Positions 19,910 to 28,381 of a stretch of DNA of 55,662 bases are shown here, piece by piece. Made by a program: the position numbers and the translations under genes. Numbering within the stretch: the stretch's first letter is position 1; each line of letters starts with the position of its first letter. The notes beneath the pieces were generated by a model. It was given only the letters and a program-made list of their open reading frames with translations, was not told the DNA's origin and searched no databases. The stretch is taken from positions 1 through 55,662 of the forward strand of contig JABUEW010000010.1 in assembly GCA_013314855.1 (NCBI GenBank), given 5' to 3'. This DNA is from Bacillota bacterium. Its GTDB lineage: Bacteria > Bacillota > Clostridia > Acetivibrionales > DUMC01.

Positions 19910-20785
19910 ATGACGTGGTCCATTATTGCTACATGGAAATTTTCAATAACGGGAGTTACTGCTGCTGCAAAATTGATTGAGGAAGGGGGGAACTCTCTTG
20001 ATGCAGTAGAGAAAGTTGCAAGATATGTTGAAGATGATCCTTCTGTGGAGTCAGTAGGATATGGTGGAATACCTAATATTGAAGGTGAAATTGAGCTTGA
20101 TGCTGCAATTATGGACGGCGAAGACCTTTCAATAGGTGCTGTCATGGGCGTTAAGGGATATAAAAATCCAATCAGCATAGCCCGAAAAGTTCTTACGGAT
20201 ACTCCCTGCAATATCCTTGTAGGACAGGGAGCGGAAGATTTCGCAGCCAGGAAGGGATTTGAAAAGACAATTCTTCTCAATAATAAAAGTATTGAAATCT
20301 GGCTAAAAAAGAAGAGTGAATTAAAAGCAGGAAATAAGGAGGTTGCAGGTCACGATACTGTAGGGATCGTTGCTCTCGATACTTTCGGAAAGATGGCAAG
20401 TGGCACTTCAACCAGCGGAACAGGTATGAAGTATAGAGGAAGGGTAGGGGACAGCCCTTTGGTAGGATCCGGCTTTTATGTTGATAATTATATAGGTGGA
20501 GCAGCTGCAACAGGTCTTGGAGAAGATATAATGAAATGCTGTACCTGCTTTTATGCTGTAGAGTTAATGAGGGAAGGATGTAATCCCCAGGAAGCCGCAG
20601 AACTGGCAGTAAAGAGAACACATAAAAGAATATTTGAAAAAAGCGGGAGTGTAGGCAATATTGCTGTTGTATGTGCGGACAACAAAGGTAATTTTGGTGG
20701 GGCTGCAAACCATAACGGATTTGAATATGTTGCAGCTTCGGATAAATGTTTGCCTAAGATATACGTAGTTACATCGGTAGTATAA
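19910..20785 (+). CDS. N4-(beta-N-acetylglucosaminyl)-L-asparaginase family Ntn hydrolase
   Basis: 291 residues. Members are made as a precursor that cuts itself before a threonine, which then becomes the N-terminal nucleophile. The cleavage site is GHDTVGIVALD, with Thr150 the nucleophile; the downstream SGTSTSGTGMKYRGRVGDSP and GAAATGLGEDIMK line the active site. The relatives include glycosylasparaginases and isoaspartyl dipeptidases; the GRVGDSP motif favours the former. No signal peptide, so it should be cytoplasmic. AAAGGAGG precedes ATG 19910. It stands alone between a terminator-like hairpin and a 215-base gap. Confidence 0.85.
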   Translation: MTWSIIATWKFSITGVTAAAKLIEEGGNSLDAVEKVARYVEDDPSVESVGYGGIPNIEGEIELDAAIMDGEDLSIGAVMGVKGYKNPISIARKVLTDTPCNILVGQGAEDFAARKGFEKTILLNNKSIEIWLKKKSELKAGNKEVAGHDTVGIVALDTFGKMASGTSTSGTGMKYRGRVGDSPLVGSGFYVDNYIGGAAATGLGEDIMKCCTCFYAVELMREGCNPQEAAELAVKRTHKRIFEKSGSVGNIAVVCADNKGNFGGAANHNGFEYVAASDKCLPKIYVVTSVV

Positions 20786-20951
20786 CTAATTACTGCTATC
20801 TATTATCTTATCTCTAAAATTTAAAGCATTTCCCAATGAAAGATATAAAAGCCGTTAAACCGTACTGATTATTTTTTCTGCATACGAGAAGGTTTGGAAA
20901 AGCTTGCCTAAGTTAATATTTTTTAAGAAGGAGATAGGAGTTAGGAATTAT

Positions 20952-21017
20952 ATGTATGTATATGAAAAACGAAACAGTTTGATAAAGGAGATGCTATGTT
21001 ATGCTGCCAACAGTTAA
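20952..21017 (+). CDS. Possible 21-residue leader peptide overlapping the next gene
   Basis: ATG 20952 has GGAG about 12 bases upstream, encodes 21 codons, and stops at 21015, 15 bases inside the next gene, in another frame. Its sequence matches nothing I know. It contains the AAAGGAG that serves as ribosome-binding site for the following start. It may couple or dampen translation of that gene, or be chance. The rest of 20786-20951 shows nothing recognisable. Confidence 0.25.
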   Translation: MYVYEKRNSLIKEMLCYAANS

Positions 21018-21825
21018 CTTTTTTGGTCATGAAATTAGTAGGCTTATAGTGGGTGGAAACCCATTTTCCGGACATATGTATGTCCCGTGGATTTCCAGTG
21101 ATGAGGTTCTTGATTATTATACAGCCGATCGGATTGTTGAAACTTTTTTCCATGCTGAAGAATTAGGTTATAAAACCAGTCTTTTATTATCTGACGATTT
21201 TACTTTGCGAGTTTTACGTCAATATCGCAATAGTGGTGGAAAAATGAACTGGATTGCCCAGACTCATCCGCCCGTTATGCTGAAAGCAAATCTAATGGGG
21301 ATCATGAAGCAAAATCCCATTGCCATTTTCCATCAGGGGACAATGACGGATAATTTGGTTGAAGCCGGTAAAATTGAAGAATTGAAAGATAATATTAAAA
21401 TGATTAAAGAAACAGGTAAGCCTACCGGAATAAGTACTCATGTGCCGGAAACAATAATAAGAGCAGAAGAAGAAAACTGGGGGGCTGATTTCTACATGGC
21501 CTGTGTCCATAATTTACGTAAATATAATAGATATCAAAGTTCTTTCATAACCGGAAAAACTCTAAACCATACCTTTTATAAAGAGGATCGCCAGGAAATG
21601 TTTAATGTAATTAAAAAGGTTGAAAAACCATGTATTGCCTTCAAAATTCTTTCAGGCGGTCACCTGGCAGTAACACCCGAAACACTGGAGGGTGCGTTTA
21701 GAGAAACTTATGAAAATATAAAACCTTATGATGTTGCAGTAGTAGGTATATTTCAAAAATATAAAGACCAATTAAAGGAAAATGCAGAAATTGTAAGTAG
21801 GGTGCTTTCAGAGCTTTTAGTATAA
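21001..21825 (+). CDS. TIM-barrel-like protein of unknown function
   Basis: 274 residues, no signal peptide or membrane segment. The N-terminal LIVGGNPFSGH, ADRIVETFFHAEELGYKTSL, QTHPPVMLKANL and PTGISTHVPETI follow a beta-alpha alternation resembling aldo-keto reductase or xylose-isomerase-like barrels, but I see no complete catalytic tetrad. The C-terminal stretch KPCIAFKILSGG is conserved-looking. ATG 21001 is used, with AAAGGAG 10 bases upstream. The next 480 bases hold wrecked sugar-kinase and ceramidase-like genes, so this may be the surviving member of a catabolic cluster (inference). Confidence 0.6.
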   Translation: MLPTVNFFGHEISRLIVGGNPFSGHMYVPWISSDEVLDYYTADRIVETFFHAEELGYKTSLLLSDDFTLRVLRQYRNSGGKMNWIAQTHPPVMLKANLMGIMKQNPIAIFHQGTMTDNLVEAGKIEELKDNIKMIKETGKPTGISTHVPETIIRAEEENWGADFYMACVHNLRKYNRYQSSFITGKTLNHTFYKEDRQEMFNVIKKVEKPCIAFKILSGGHLAVTPETLEGAFRETYENIKPYDVAVVGIFQKYKDQLKENAEIVSRVLSELLV

Positions 21826-21880
21826 TCAATCACTGGAACCAGTATTTTTTTGAAACAAGATAAAAGACCTTTGAAATCCC

Positions 21881-22106
21881 CTACGAAAAGCTATAGTATG
21901 GCTTGATAACAGATCCACTTGCGAGGCGGAAGAAATAAAGAGCGTATTTGGTACAGAAGAGGTATATAGAATAACAGGCCAACCTGAAGTAACTGCTTAC
22001 CTGGCCTGCAACAAAAATATTATGGTTAAGGAAAAATGAAAAGTGCGTTTATGAAAAAACAAGTAAGTATGTCCTTGTTGAAGATTATTTAAATTTTAAA
22101 CTGAAA
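21881..22106 (+). pseudogene. Fragment of an FGGY-family carbohydrate kinase with a frameshift
   Basis: Reading from 21881 gives IVWLDNRSTCEAEEI, SVFGTEEVYRITGQPEVTA, and then, after a shift of frame near 22005-22015, ILWLRKNEKCVYEKT and KYVLVEDYLNFKL. These are the consecutive middle motifs of xylulokinase-type FGGY kinases (WxDxR, TGxP, KxxWL, EDYLxxxL). About 75 of the roughly 500 residues remain: the N-terminal ATP-binding part and the whole C-terminal half are missing, and neither frame alone is open. The fragment runs directly into the next one. Confidence 0.7.
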
Positions 22107-22107
22107 T

Positions 22108-22302
22108 ATGCTTTTAGCAGGGTGGTCTTCAGTGGATATTGCACCTGCAAAAAAGGTATCTTTACAGGGTCAATACCATGAAAGAATATCCGAAGGTGTA
22201 CATGACCCTATCTTTGCTACTGCACTTGCTATTGAATCTAAAAGTACAGAAGGTTCATCTTTGGATCAAGCAATTATGATATGCGGCATTTACTTCAAAT
22301 AA
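22108..22302 (+). pseudogene. N-terminal fragment of a neutral-ceramidase-like protein
   Basis: 64 codons beginning AGWSSVDIAPAKKVSLQGQ and HERISEGVHDPIFATALAI. This resembles the start of proteins related to neutral/alkaline ceramidases, where one expects an AGxxxxDITP opening and several hundred more residues. The frame stops soon after QAIMICG. There is no ribosome-binding site. It is best read as a decayed gene joined to the sugar-kinase remnant. Confidence 0.6.
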
Positions 22303-22317
22303 TTATTTTTTACCTGA

Positions 22318-24072
22318 TTACATCCTTTCTACATATCGTTTAATTTTTCTTGTTGTGGTTTTTACAAATTCCTCTTCTTTTATTGAAAAATCCCTTACCC
22401 TTTTGTATAAGGGCATGCTTCTGTTTGCTGCCTTAACTTCATCTTCAATTATTTTATAAATATCATCTTCCGAAAAATTGTCTGTACCCAGCTTGTTTTT
22501 AATAGCTTCAAAATCGGGTACTATTTTCGCATAAACGAGAGTTTCGTCCGAACCTTCTTCATCTTTACCCCATACAAGTGATTCAAGTATATAAGGGCTT
22601 TTATTGAGACAGGCTTCTACTTCTTCAGGGTAAATATTTTTCCCGTTTTTAGTAACAATGACATTTTTCTTGCGCCCTGTTATATAGAAGAATCCATTAC
22701 TATCCATTTTGCCTAAGTCACCTGTGTATAACCAGCCGTCCTTCATTACTTTTTGTGTGGCATTAGGGTCACCGAAATAACCAAGCATAACATTATTGCC
22801 TTTGACAACTATTTCGCCAATGCCATTTTCATCGGCATTTTCAATCTTAACCTCAACCCCAGGCAAAGGTTTGCCGATAGAGTCATCTCTGAATTCTTTA
22901 TCATGGTTTACCGTAACAATAGGGGAACATTCTGTAAGGCCGTAACCCTGACGCACCTTAATTCCTAAAGACCTGAAACCTTTTGAAACTTCGGGGTTGA
23001 TTGCAGCTGCCCCCGATATAATTAGCCTTACTCTTCCGCCGATATTTTCATGAATATGTTTAAAAAGCTTCCTGCGAATATCGATTTTAAATACATTTAG
23101 CAGCATATTGCTAATGAATATGGCAATTTTCAGTTTTGTTTTCAGGCCCCTTTTCTTTGATGCCTGTTCCCATATTTTTTTATACATACCCTCAAGTATT
23201 AACGGCACAAGAATAATTATAGACGGCTTTGTTTCTTTAAGGTTTTTGGCAATATGTTTTAATCCTTCATTAAAAGATATGGTGCAACCATTATATATCA
23301 TTACTAAAAAACCGCAAGTGCATTCATATGTGTGATGGAGAGGCAGTATGGATAATACGGAATCGTTGCTGTCGATATAGAGGACGGAACATACGGCAGT
23401 TAAATTGGAACAGATGTTTTTATGTGACAGCATTACCCCTTTTGCCAGGTCTGTAGTACCGGAAGTAAATAAAAGTATACTCATTTTCTCTGCATCGACA
23501 GGAGCATCAATGAAGGATCTGTCACCGGATAGAATAAGATCTTTCCCTTTGGCTATAAGTCCACGGAAGGATAAAAAAACAGCTTCATCTTTAGTAGCTC
23601 CTTCGAAAGCATCTTTAGCAACATCGTCAACTGCGTCCATGTTTATAAAATATTTGACTGTCGTAAGCTTGGAGGATAGCATTTTCATCTGGTCGATAAA
23701 CTTTCCGGAAAAGAATACAGCAGACGCATTAGAACGTATCAGTAAGTTTTCAATTTCTGCCGTAGGTAATTCCTTATCTAACGGCACAATGACTCCTGTA
23801 CCGTTTACTACGGCAAGGTAGGTAACACACCATTCATAACGGTTTTCACCTATTACTGCTATAAACTTGTCTTTAAGACCCATGTTAATCAAAGCTGTAC
23901 CAAGAGCGTCAATATCTTCTTTAAATTCAGAATAAGTTATTCCTTTGTAATTTTCTTCTTTATCGGCTTTAATCCAAAATGCATTTTTATTGGCGAAAAG
24001 TTCCACACTTTGTTTTACCATGTCTTTCAAATCTCTTATAGGTCTGACTTTGTAGATGGGCATAGTATTCAT
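22318..24072 (-). CDS. AMP-forming long-chain acyl-CoA ligase
   Basis: 584 residues of the ANL superfamily: it activates a carboxylic acid with ATP and transfers it to CoA. Motifs in order: LLFTSGTTDLAKGVMLSHKN (P-loop-like A3), HHTYECTCGFL, GLTECSPIV (A5), GWLYTGDLGKMDSNGFFYIT (A7) and the hinge GRKKNVIVTKNGKNIYPEEVE (A8). The last lysine expected for adenylation is in TTRKIKRY near the C-terminus. The order resembles FadD-type long-chain ligases. The start at 24072 has GGGGGG about 10 bases upstream. It is the only reverse gene in this part, divergent from the comEA-like gene across 261 bases of very AT-rich DNA. Confidence 0.88.
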   Translation of the reverse strand: MNTMPIYKVRPIRDLKDMVKQSVELFANKNAFWIKADKEENYKGITYSEFKEDIDALGTALINMGLKDKFIAVIGENRYEWCVTYLAVVNGTGVIVPLDKELPTAEIENLLIRSNASAVFFSGKFIDQMKMLSSKLTTVKYFINMDAVDDVAKDAFEGATKDEAVFLSFRGLIAKGKDLILSGDRSFIDAPVDAEKMSILLFTSGTTDLAKGVMLSHKNICSNLTAVCSVLYIDSNDSVLSILPLHHTYECTCGFLVMIYNGCTISFNEGLKHIAKNLKETKPSIIILVPLILEGMYKKIWEQASKKRGLKTKLKIAIFISNMLLNVFKIDIRRKLFKHIHENIGGRVRLIISGAAAINPEVSKGFRSLGIKVRQGYGLTECSPIVTVNHDKEFRDDSIGKPLPGVEVKIENADENGIGEIVVKGNNVMLGYFGDPNATQKVMKDGWLYTGDLGKMDSNGFFYITGRKKNVIVTKNGKNIYPEEVEACLNKSPYILESLVWGKDEEGSDETLVYAKIVPDFEAIKNKLGTDNFSEDDIYKIIEDEVKAANRSMPLYKRVRDFSIKEEEFVKTTTRKIKRYVERM

Positions 24073-24333
24073 AACTTACAATCCCCCCGAAAGATATAAA
24101 TTTATTTGATTAGTTATGCTTTAGGTTTAAGCTTCAGAGTATTATATATTTCTGTCCATTTTCAACATGATCGATATTATATTTATATTTATATCATAGA
24201 ATACGTTAGTAATACAACATTAATTTAATAATTTTAATAATGAAGACTGTACAATAGATTTGCAAAAAAATTAATAAAAAGAAGGAAATTTTTGTTTTGT
24301 GTAGAATTATATATAAAAGAAAGGAGGCTAAAT

Positions 24334-25077
24334 ATGCCAATAAAGTTATTTAATATAACAATATATATAAAAAAGGAAATAATAGCAGTAATAGTTGTTT
24401 TTATGTTTATGTTAACAGCATTGGCGGGTTACTTGATTTCTAAAAGCGAAGATGACGTTGTTATTGATGCTAGGGATTTGCAGAATGCCGATACAAGTAT
24501 ACATAAAGATATGGATAATGAAAAAGAAAGTGTTGAAACTGAAGAAATCAAGGTGTATATAATAGGCTGTGTTAATAATCCAGGTATAGTTACTTTAAAG
24601 AAAGGACAAATGATATATGAAGCTATTGAGGCTGGAGGAGGTGCTACAAAAGAAGCAGATATAGAAAACATTAATATGGTATACAAGCTGGAAGAGAATG
24701 TAATGTTAAACATCTTACCCAAAGATAGGGCCTTTGCAAGCGAAAAGGACCAAAGCAATCCAGGGGGAGAAAAAAGCACAGATGCAGGGGGAGGCATACA
24801 GATAATAAGGGATGAGGGAGATTCGCTGCTTATTTACACTGGCGGAATTCAAGGTAAAGAAAACTCATTAGCGGCCTTAGGGGAAAAAATAAATATTAAT
24901 ACCGCCTCTATTGCTGAACTTGACACTTTGCCTGGTATAGGAAAGGTGACAGCGGAAAGTATTATAAAATACAGACAGCAATACGGAAAATTTAAAAAAA
25001 TTGATGATATTATGAATGTACCGGGAATAAAAGAGAGTAAATTTGAAAAAATAAAAGATTTTATAACTGTCGAGTAA
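24334..25077 (+). CDS. ComEA-like protein with SLBB and helix-hairpin-helix domains
   Basis: 247 residues. One N-terminal membrane anchor (about 11-33), a charged linker, an SLBB domain (about 60-120; IKVYIIGCVNNPGIVTLKKG), another linker, and a C-terminal pair of helix-hairpin-helix motifs (ININTASIAELDTLPGIGKV then YGKFKKIDDIMNVPGI). In naturally competent bacteria ComEA is the membrane receptor for incoming DNA; its presence alone does not show competence, since comEB and comEC are not beside it. ATG 24334 has AAAGGAGG at 24320-24327, so the open frame before it is not used. A hairpin terminator follows. Confidence 0.88.
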   Translation: MPIKLFNITIYIKKEIIAVIVVFMFMLTALAGYLISKSEDDVVIDARDLQNADTSIHKDMDNEKESVETEEIKVYIIGCVNNPGIVTLKKGQMIYEAIEAGGGATKEADIENINMVYKLEENVMLNILPKDRAFASEKDQSNPGGEKSTDAGGGIQIIRDEGDSLLIYTGGIQGKENSLAALGEKININTASIAELDTLPGIGKVTAESIIKYRQQYGKFKKIDDIMNVPGIKESKFEKIKDFITVE

Positions 25078-25099
25078 AAAAAGATGAATGAAATCACCT

Positions 25100-25126
25100 A
25101 AGGGTCAGTAAATTTTACTGGCCCTT
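25100..25126 (+). terminator. Hairpin terminator after the comEA-like gene
   Basis: AAGGGTCAGTAA (25100-25111) pairs with TTACTGGCCCTT (25115-25126) at 11 of 12 positions around a 3-base loop. The following sequence is an AT alternation rather than a T-run. Confidence 0.55.
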
Positions 25127-25276
25127 ATATATATAAAAAAGGAGGAAACTTCATGTATTTTTAATCTTTGTTATTGTTAATTATATTATATTAACTTTAT
25201 TAAGAAAAAGTAATGCTATTATTTAACGACTTTTTTGAAAACTTGGGGTATATTTTTATGCAAATTCAACAATAGA

Positions 25277-25426
25277 TTATTTTGACATAATCGGCAAAAT
25301 AATAAGTAATGTTAATACATAGCCTAAAAACACGGAAGTGAATGGAATAACTAACCCAAACAGTAGTAATTTCCGTATTCTTCTTTGCCTGAGTTTTTTA
25401 AACTTAATCAGCCTTTTAGTTCTCAT
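25277..25426 (-). CDS. 49-residue basic single-pass membrane protein
   Basis: A frame of 49 residues starting at ATG 25424-25426 with a perfect AGGAGGT about 11 bases upstream (complement of 25438-25444). The first 20 residues are strongly basic (MRTKRLIKFKKLRQRRIRKL), followed by one hydrophobic segment (LLFGLVIPFTSVFLGYVL and on to residue 46). The layout is a positive-inside anchor with almost nothing outside. It might be a small stand-alone membrane protein, or the surviving start of a longer anchored protein such as a SPOR-domain protein. I do not recognise it. It lies in a 623-base gap that otherwise holds only the terminator and the promoter listed here. Confidence 0.6.
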   Translation of the reverse strand: MRTKRLIKFKKLRQRRIRKLLLFGLVIPFTSVFLGYVLTLLIILPIMSK

Positions 25427-25569
25427 AATTTGTAGCTACCTCCTGAAATTATTAACATAATGCACTTTAATATAAGAAAATAATACCAAAAAAAATAAAA
25501 GATAGCTATTTCCTGGAAATATGCTTTCTACGCTTATATTAAATACATCGGAAAACTCAGTTCAATATC

Positions 25570-25598
25570 TTGTGTAAAACAACATGTAGTGCTATACT
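25570..25598 (+). promoter_or_regulatory. Promoter for the FAH-family gene
   Basis: TTGTGT (25570-25575) and TATACT (25593-25598) with a 17-bp spacer, about 100 bases before the coding start. Confidence 0.55.
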
Positions 25599-25700
25599 TT
25601 TCTAGTGAGTCATCATCAATAATAATGTAAATTTTGGGCGGGTTTAGTCACCCAATAATATGGGAAATTTTTACAAGGTTTTTATAAGGATGGTGTATTA

Positions 25701-26462
25701 ATGGTTATATTAAGTTTTGATTATAATGGTAAAAACAGGACAGGTATTTTGGAAGATAATAGAATTAGAGAAATTTTAGGAAGTTGTTACGGGGAATTTG
25801 AACTAACTGATACATTCTATGAAATTAAAGATGTAAAGCTGCTTCCACCGTGTATGCCTTTGAAAGTTGTAGCTGTAGGTTTAAATTACATAGATCATAT
25901 AAAGGAATTCGGTGAACGTGAGCTGCCGAAGGAACCAACAATATTTATTAAACTTCCTCATACAATCATTGGGCCGGAAGACAGTATAATTATTCCGAGA
26001 GGAGCAACTCGCGTGGATTATGAAGCAGAACTTGCTGTGGTAATAAAAAAGTACTGCAGGCGAGTTGGAAAGGAGGAAGCAGTCAATTATATATTAGGCG
26101 CAACTTGTTTAAATGATGTTACTGAGAGAAATATACAAGCACAGGATGGTCAATGGACTAGAAGTAAAAACTTTGAAACATTTTGTCCTATAGGTCCGTA
26201 TATAGTTACAGATATTGATTATAACAACCTTGATATAAAGCTTTTATTAAATGGAGAAATTAAGCAACATTCAAATACATCTAATATGATATGGAAGGTA
26301 GAGGAGCTGGTAAGCTTTATTTCAGGAGTAATGCCTCTTTACCCCGGGGATATAGTTACAACAGGCACTACAAAGGGTGTAGGGCCTATGAAACCAGGTG
26401 ATGTGGTAGAAGTGGTAATTGAAGGCATTGGTATATTAAGAAATTATGTAAAGGATGTATGA
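25701..26462 (+). CDS. Fumarylacetoacetate hydrolase family protein
   Basis: 253 residues. The C-terminal FAH domain shows VGLNYIDHIKEFG, PTIFIKLPHTIIGPEDSI, the metal-binding VDYEAELAVVI (Glu pair), and TGTTKGVGPMKPGDVVEV. Members split or decarboxylate beta-dicarbonyl acids, often 2-hydroxyhepta-2,4-diene-1,7-dioate or oxaloacetate-type substrates; the substrate here cannot be told. The short N-terminal domain is typical of the bacterial two-domain form. A PHP-family gene follows after 12 bases. Confidence 0.85.
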   Translation: MVILSFDYNGKNRTGILEDNRIREILGSCYGEFELTDTFYEIKDVKLLPPCMPLKVVAVGLNYIDHIKEFGERELPKEPTIFIKLPHTIIGPEDSIIIPRGATRVDYEAELAVVIKKYCRRVGKEEAVNYILGATCLNDVTERNIQAQDGQWTRSKNFETFCPIGPYIVTDIDYNNLDIKLLLNGEIKQHSNTSNMIWKVEELVSFISGVMPLYPGDIVTTGTTKGVGPMKPGDVVEVVIEGIGILRNYVKDV

Positions 26463-26474
26463 GGGACATAAACG

Positions 26475-27194
26475 ATGGCTCTATATAAAACTATGTATAA
26501 ATATGATGTGCACGTGCATACTTCTGAAGTTAGTCCTTGCGCAAAAGTGAATGCCCTGGAAGTGGTTAAACTTTATAAAAAAGCCGGATATGCAGGAATT
26601 GTAATAACCGACCATTATTTTAAAGGATTTTTCGAGAGCATAAATTCTTACAATTGGAAAGATAAAATGGATCAATATCTAGAAGGATACAGAAAGGCAT
26701 TTAACGAAGGCAGAAGGATAGGATTGAATGTAATACTGGGTATGGAAATAACATTTACTGACAGTCCCAACGATTTTTTAGTTTATGGTATAAATGAAGA
26801 GTTTCTAAAAGAAAACCCTGAACTTTACAACCTCAATCTCAGGGAGTTCCGAGGGCTGATTGAAGGTAAGGGAATGTTGATATACCAGGCACACCCTTTC
26901 AGGACGGGGATTACTGTTCAAGATCCAGGGCTATTGGATGGTATTGAAGTGTATAATGGAAACCCAAGGCATGATTCGAGAAACCCTATTGCATATTTAT
27001 TTGCATATGAAAATGGTCTTAAAATGGTATCCGGTTCAGATTTTCACCAGATCCAGGACTTGGCAAAGGGCGGAATTATACTAAAGAATAATATTGTTAC
27101 TTTGGAAGATTTTGTTGAAGTTTTAAGAAATGGTGAAGGTGTTGAATTAATAATGAATGATAACTACTTGCATTTTGCAAATATAAGCAAATAA
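26475..27194 (+). CDS. PHP-domain phosphoesterase-like protein
   Basis: 239 residues. The metal-binding histidines are in YDVHVHTSEVSP and VITDHYFKGFF, a Glu in NVILGMEITF, a His in IYQAHPFRTG, and the closing Asp and His in MVSGSDFHQ. This is the PHP fold found in histidinol phosphatase, DNA polymerase III and nucleoside phosphoesterases. The short length and absence of other domains fit a stand-alone phosphoesterase of unknown substrate. It is probably co-transcribed with the FAH-family gene. The 140 bases after it hold a promoter. Confidence 0.85.
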   Translation: MALYKTMYKYDVHVHTSEVSPCAKVNALEVVKLYKKAGYAGIVITDHYFKGFFESINSYNWKDKMDQYLEGYRKAFNEGRRIGLNVILGMEITFTDSPNDFLVYGINEEFLKENPELYNLNLREFRGLIEGKGMLIYQAHPFRTGITVQDPGLLDGIEVYNGNPRHDSRNPIAYLFAYENGLKMVSGSDFHQIQDLAKGGIILKNNIVTLEDFVEVLRNGEGVELIMNDNYLHFANISK

Positions 27195-27244
27195 AAAAAG
27201 AATAAAATTATGAAGCTTCAGCGCCCGATATTTACGAAAAAATC

Positions 27245-27272
27245 TTGTTATTTTGAATAATATTGATATAAA
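27245..27272 (+). promoter_or_regulatory. Possible promoter for the ABC transporter operon
   Basis: TTGTTA (27245-27250), a 16-bp spacer and TATAAA (27267-27272), with a second TATAAT-like match just downstream. It is AT-rich sequence, so chance matches are likely. Confidence 0.4.
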
Positions 27273-27334
27273 ATATAATTATTAAAAAATAAGAAAGATA
27301 AAAAAGATAAATGGAGGAAGGGGAGTAACCGGCA

Positions 27335-28381
27335 ATGAGAGTGCCTGACGTTTCGTATAAACAAACACGTATTTTCTCAATTATTATTGCCATTTTATTG
27401 GTTTTTATTTTGTTTACTTCATGCAGGAGCGAAAACAAGGTTGTAGTCTATACTTCTGTTGATCAAAATTATGCTGAGCAGTTCTTTAAATATTTTGAAA
27501 AAGAAACAGGCATCAAAGTAATTCCTGCTTTTGATACAGAAGCGTCAAAAACCACGGGACTTGTTAATCGACTAATTGAAGAAAGTAAGAATCCTAGGGC
27601 GGATGTTTTTTGGAATGGGGAATTTGCCCAAACATTAGTATTAAAATCTGAGGGGGTGCTAGCCCCATATAAGTCTGAAGAAGCGGCAGCAATACCGGAA
27701 TATTTTAAGGATGAAGAAAGCTATTGGACGGCTTTTGGAGGGAGAGCAAGGGTGCTTCTTGTAAATACAAACGTTTTGAGCGAAGAAGATATGCCGCGTT
27801 CAATTTACAGCCTGCTTGACGAAAAATATGACCCGAACAGAATAGGAATGGCTTACCCGTTGTTTGGAACCACGGCAACACACGCTGCAGCAATATATGC
27901 CGCTTTTGGACCAACTGATGCAAACAAGTTTTTTAAACAGATTGCAAAGAGAAAAATAAGGATTGTTGACGGGAATTCAGTAGTACGTGACTTAGTTGTA
28001 GAAGGAGTATTGGCTTTTGGGCTTACTGATACCGATGACGCTATTGGAGCTATAGAAAAGGGCGCTCCCGTAAAAATGGTATTTCCTGATCAAGGAGAAG
28101 GTGAAATGGGGACACTTATTGTTCCAAATACTGTCGCAATTATTAAAGGCGGTCCTAATCCAAAGAATGCAAAAGTATTTATTGATTTTATTTTAAAGCC
28201 TGAGAGTGAAAAGTATTTATTGGAAGAATTAGGGTGGATACAAACAACAGTTAGGCCTGTAGGAGCATCAAATAAATATTTCAACCCTGATAGCGTAAAG
28301 TCCTTAAAAGTAAAATTAGAAGATATTTACCAATATATGGAACAAGCTAAAAACGAACTTAAGGAGCTGTTTATTCGTTGA
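27335..28381 (+). CDS. Ferric-type ABC transporter substrate-binding lipoprotein
   Basis: 348 residues with a type II signal peptide; the lipobox ends at Cys30 (LFTSC). The mature part begins VVVYTSVDQNYAEQFFKYFE, then PRADVFWNGEF and a C-terminal GGPNPKNAKVFIDFIL, the layout of the FbpA/AfuA family of periplasmic-fold binding proteins. The paired tyrosines that bind iron in FbpA are not evident; the corresponding region reads GLTDTDDA, so the ligand may be something other than ferric iron, for example a phosphonate or a sugar phosphate. The start has GGAGGAAGGGG about 12 bases upstream. It overlaps the permease by 4 bases. Confidence 0.82.
   Translation: MRVPDVSYKQTRIFSIIIAILLVFILFTSCRSENKVVVYTSVDQNYAEQFFKYFEKETGIKVIPAFDTEASKTTGLVNRLIEESKNPRADVFWNGEFAQTLVLKSEGVLAPYKSEEAAAIPEYFKDEESYWTAFGGRARVLLVNTNVLSEEDMPRSIYSLLDEKYDPNRIGMAYPLFGTTATHAAAIYAAFGPTDANKFFKQIAKRKIRIVDGNSVVRDLVVEGVLAFGLTDTDDAIGAIEKGAPVKMVFPDQGEGEMGTLIVPNTVAIIKGGPNPKNAKVFIDFILKPESEKYLLEELGWIQTTVRPVGASNKYFNPDSVKSLKVKLEDIYQYMEQAKNELKELFIR

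Noticed and set aside
25142-25166. GGAGG followed by ATG after the comEA-like gene
   Set aside because: A good ribosome-binding site, but the frame stops after three codons.
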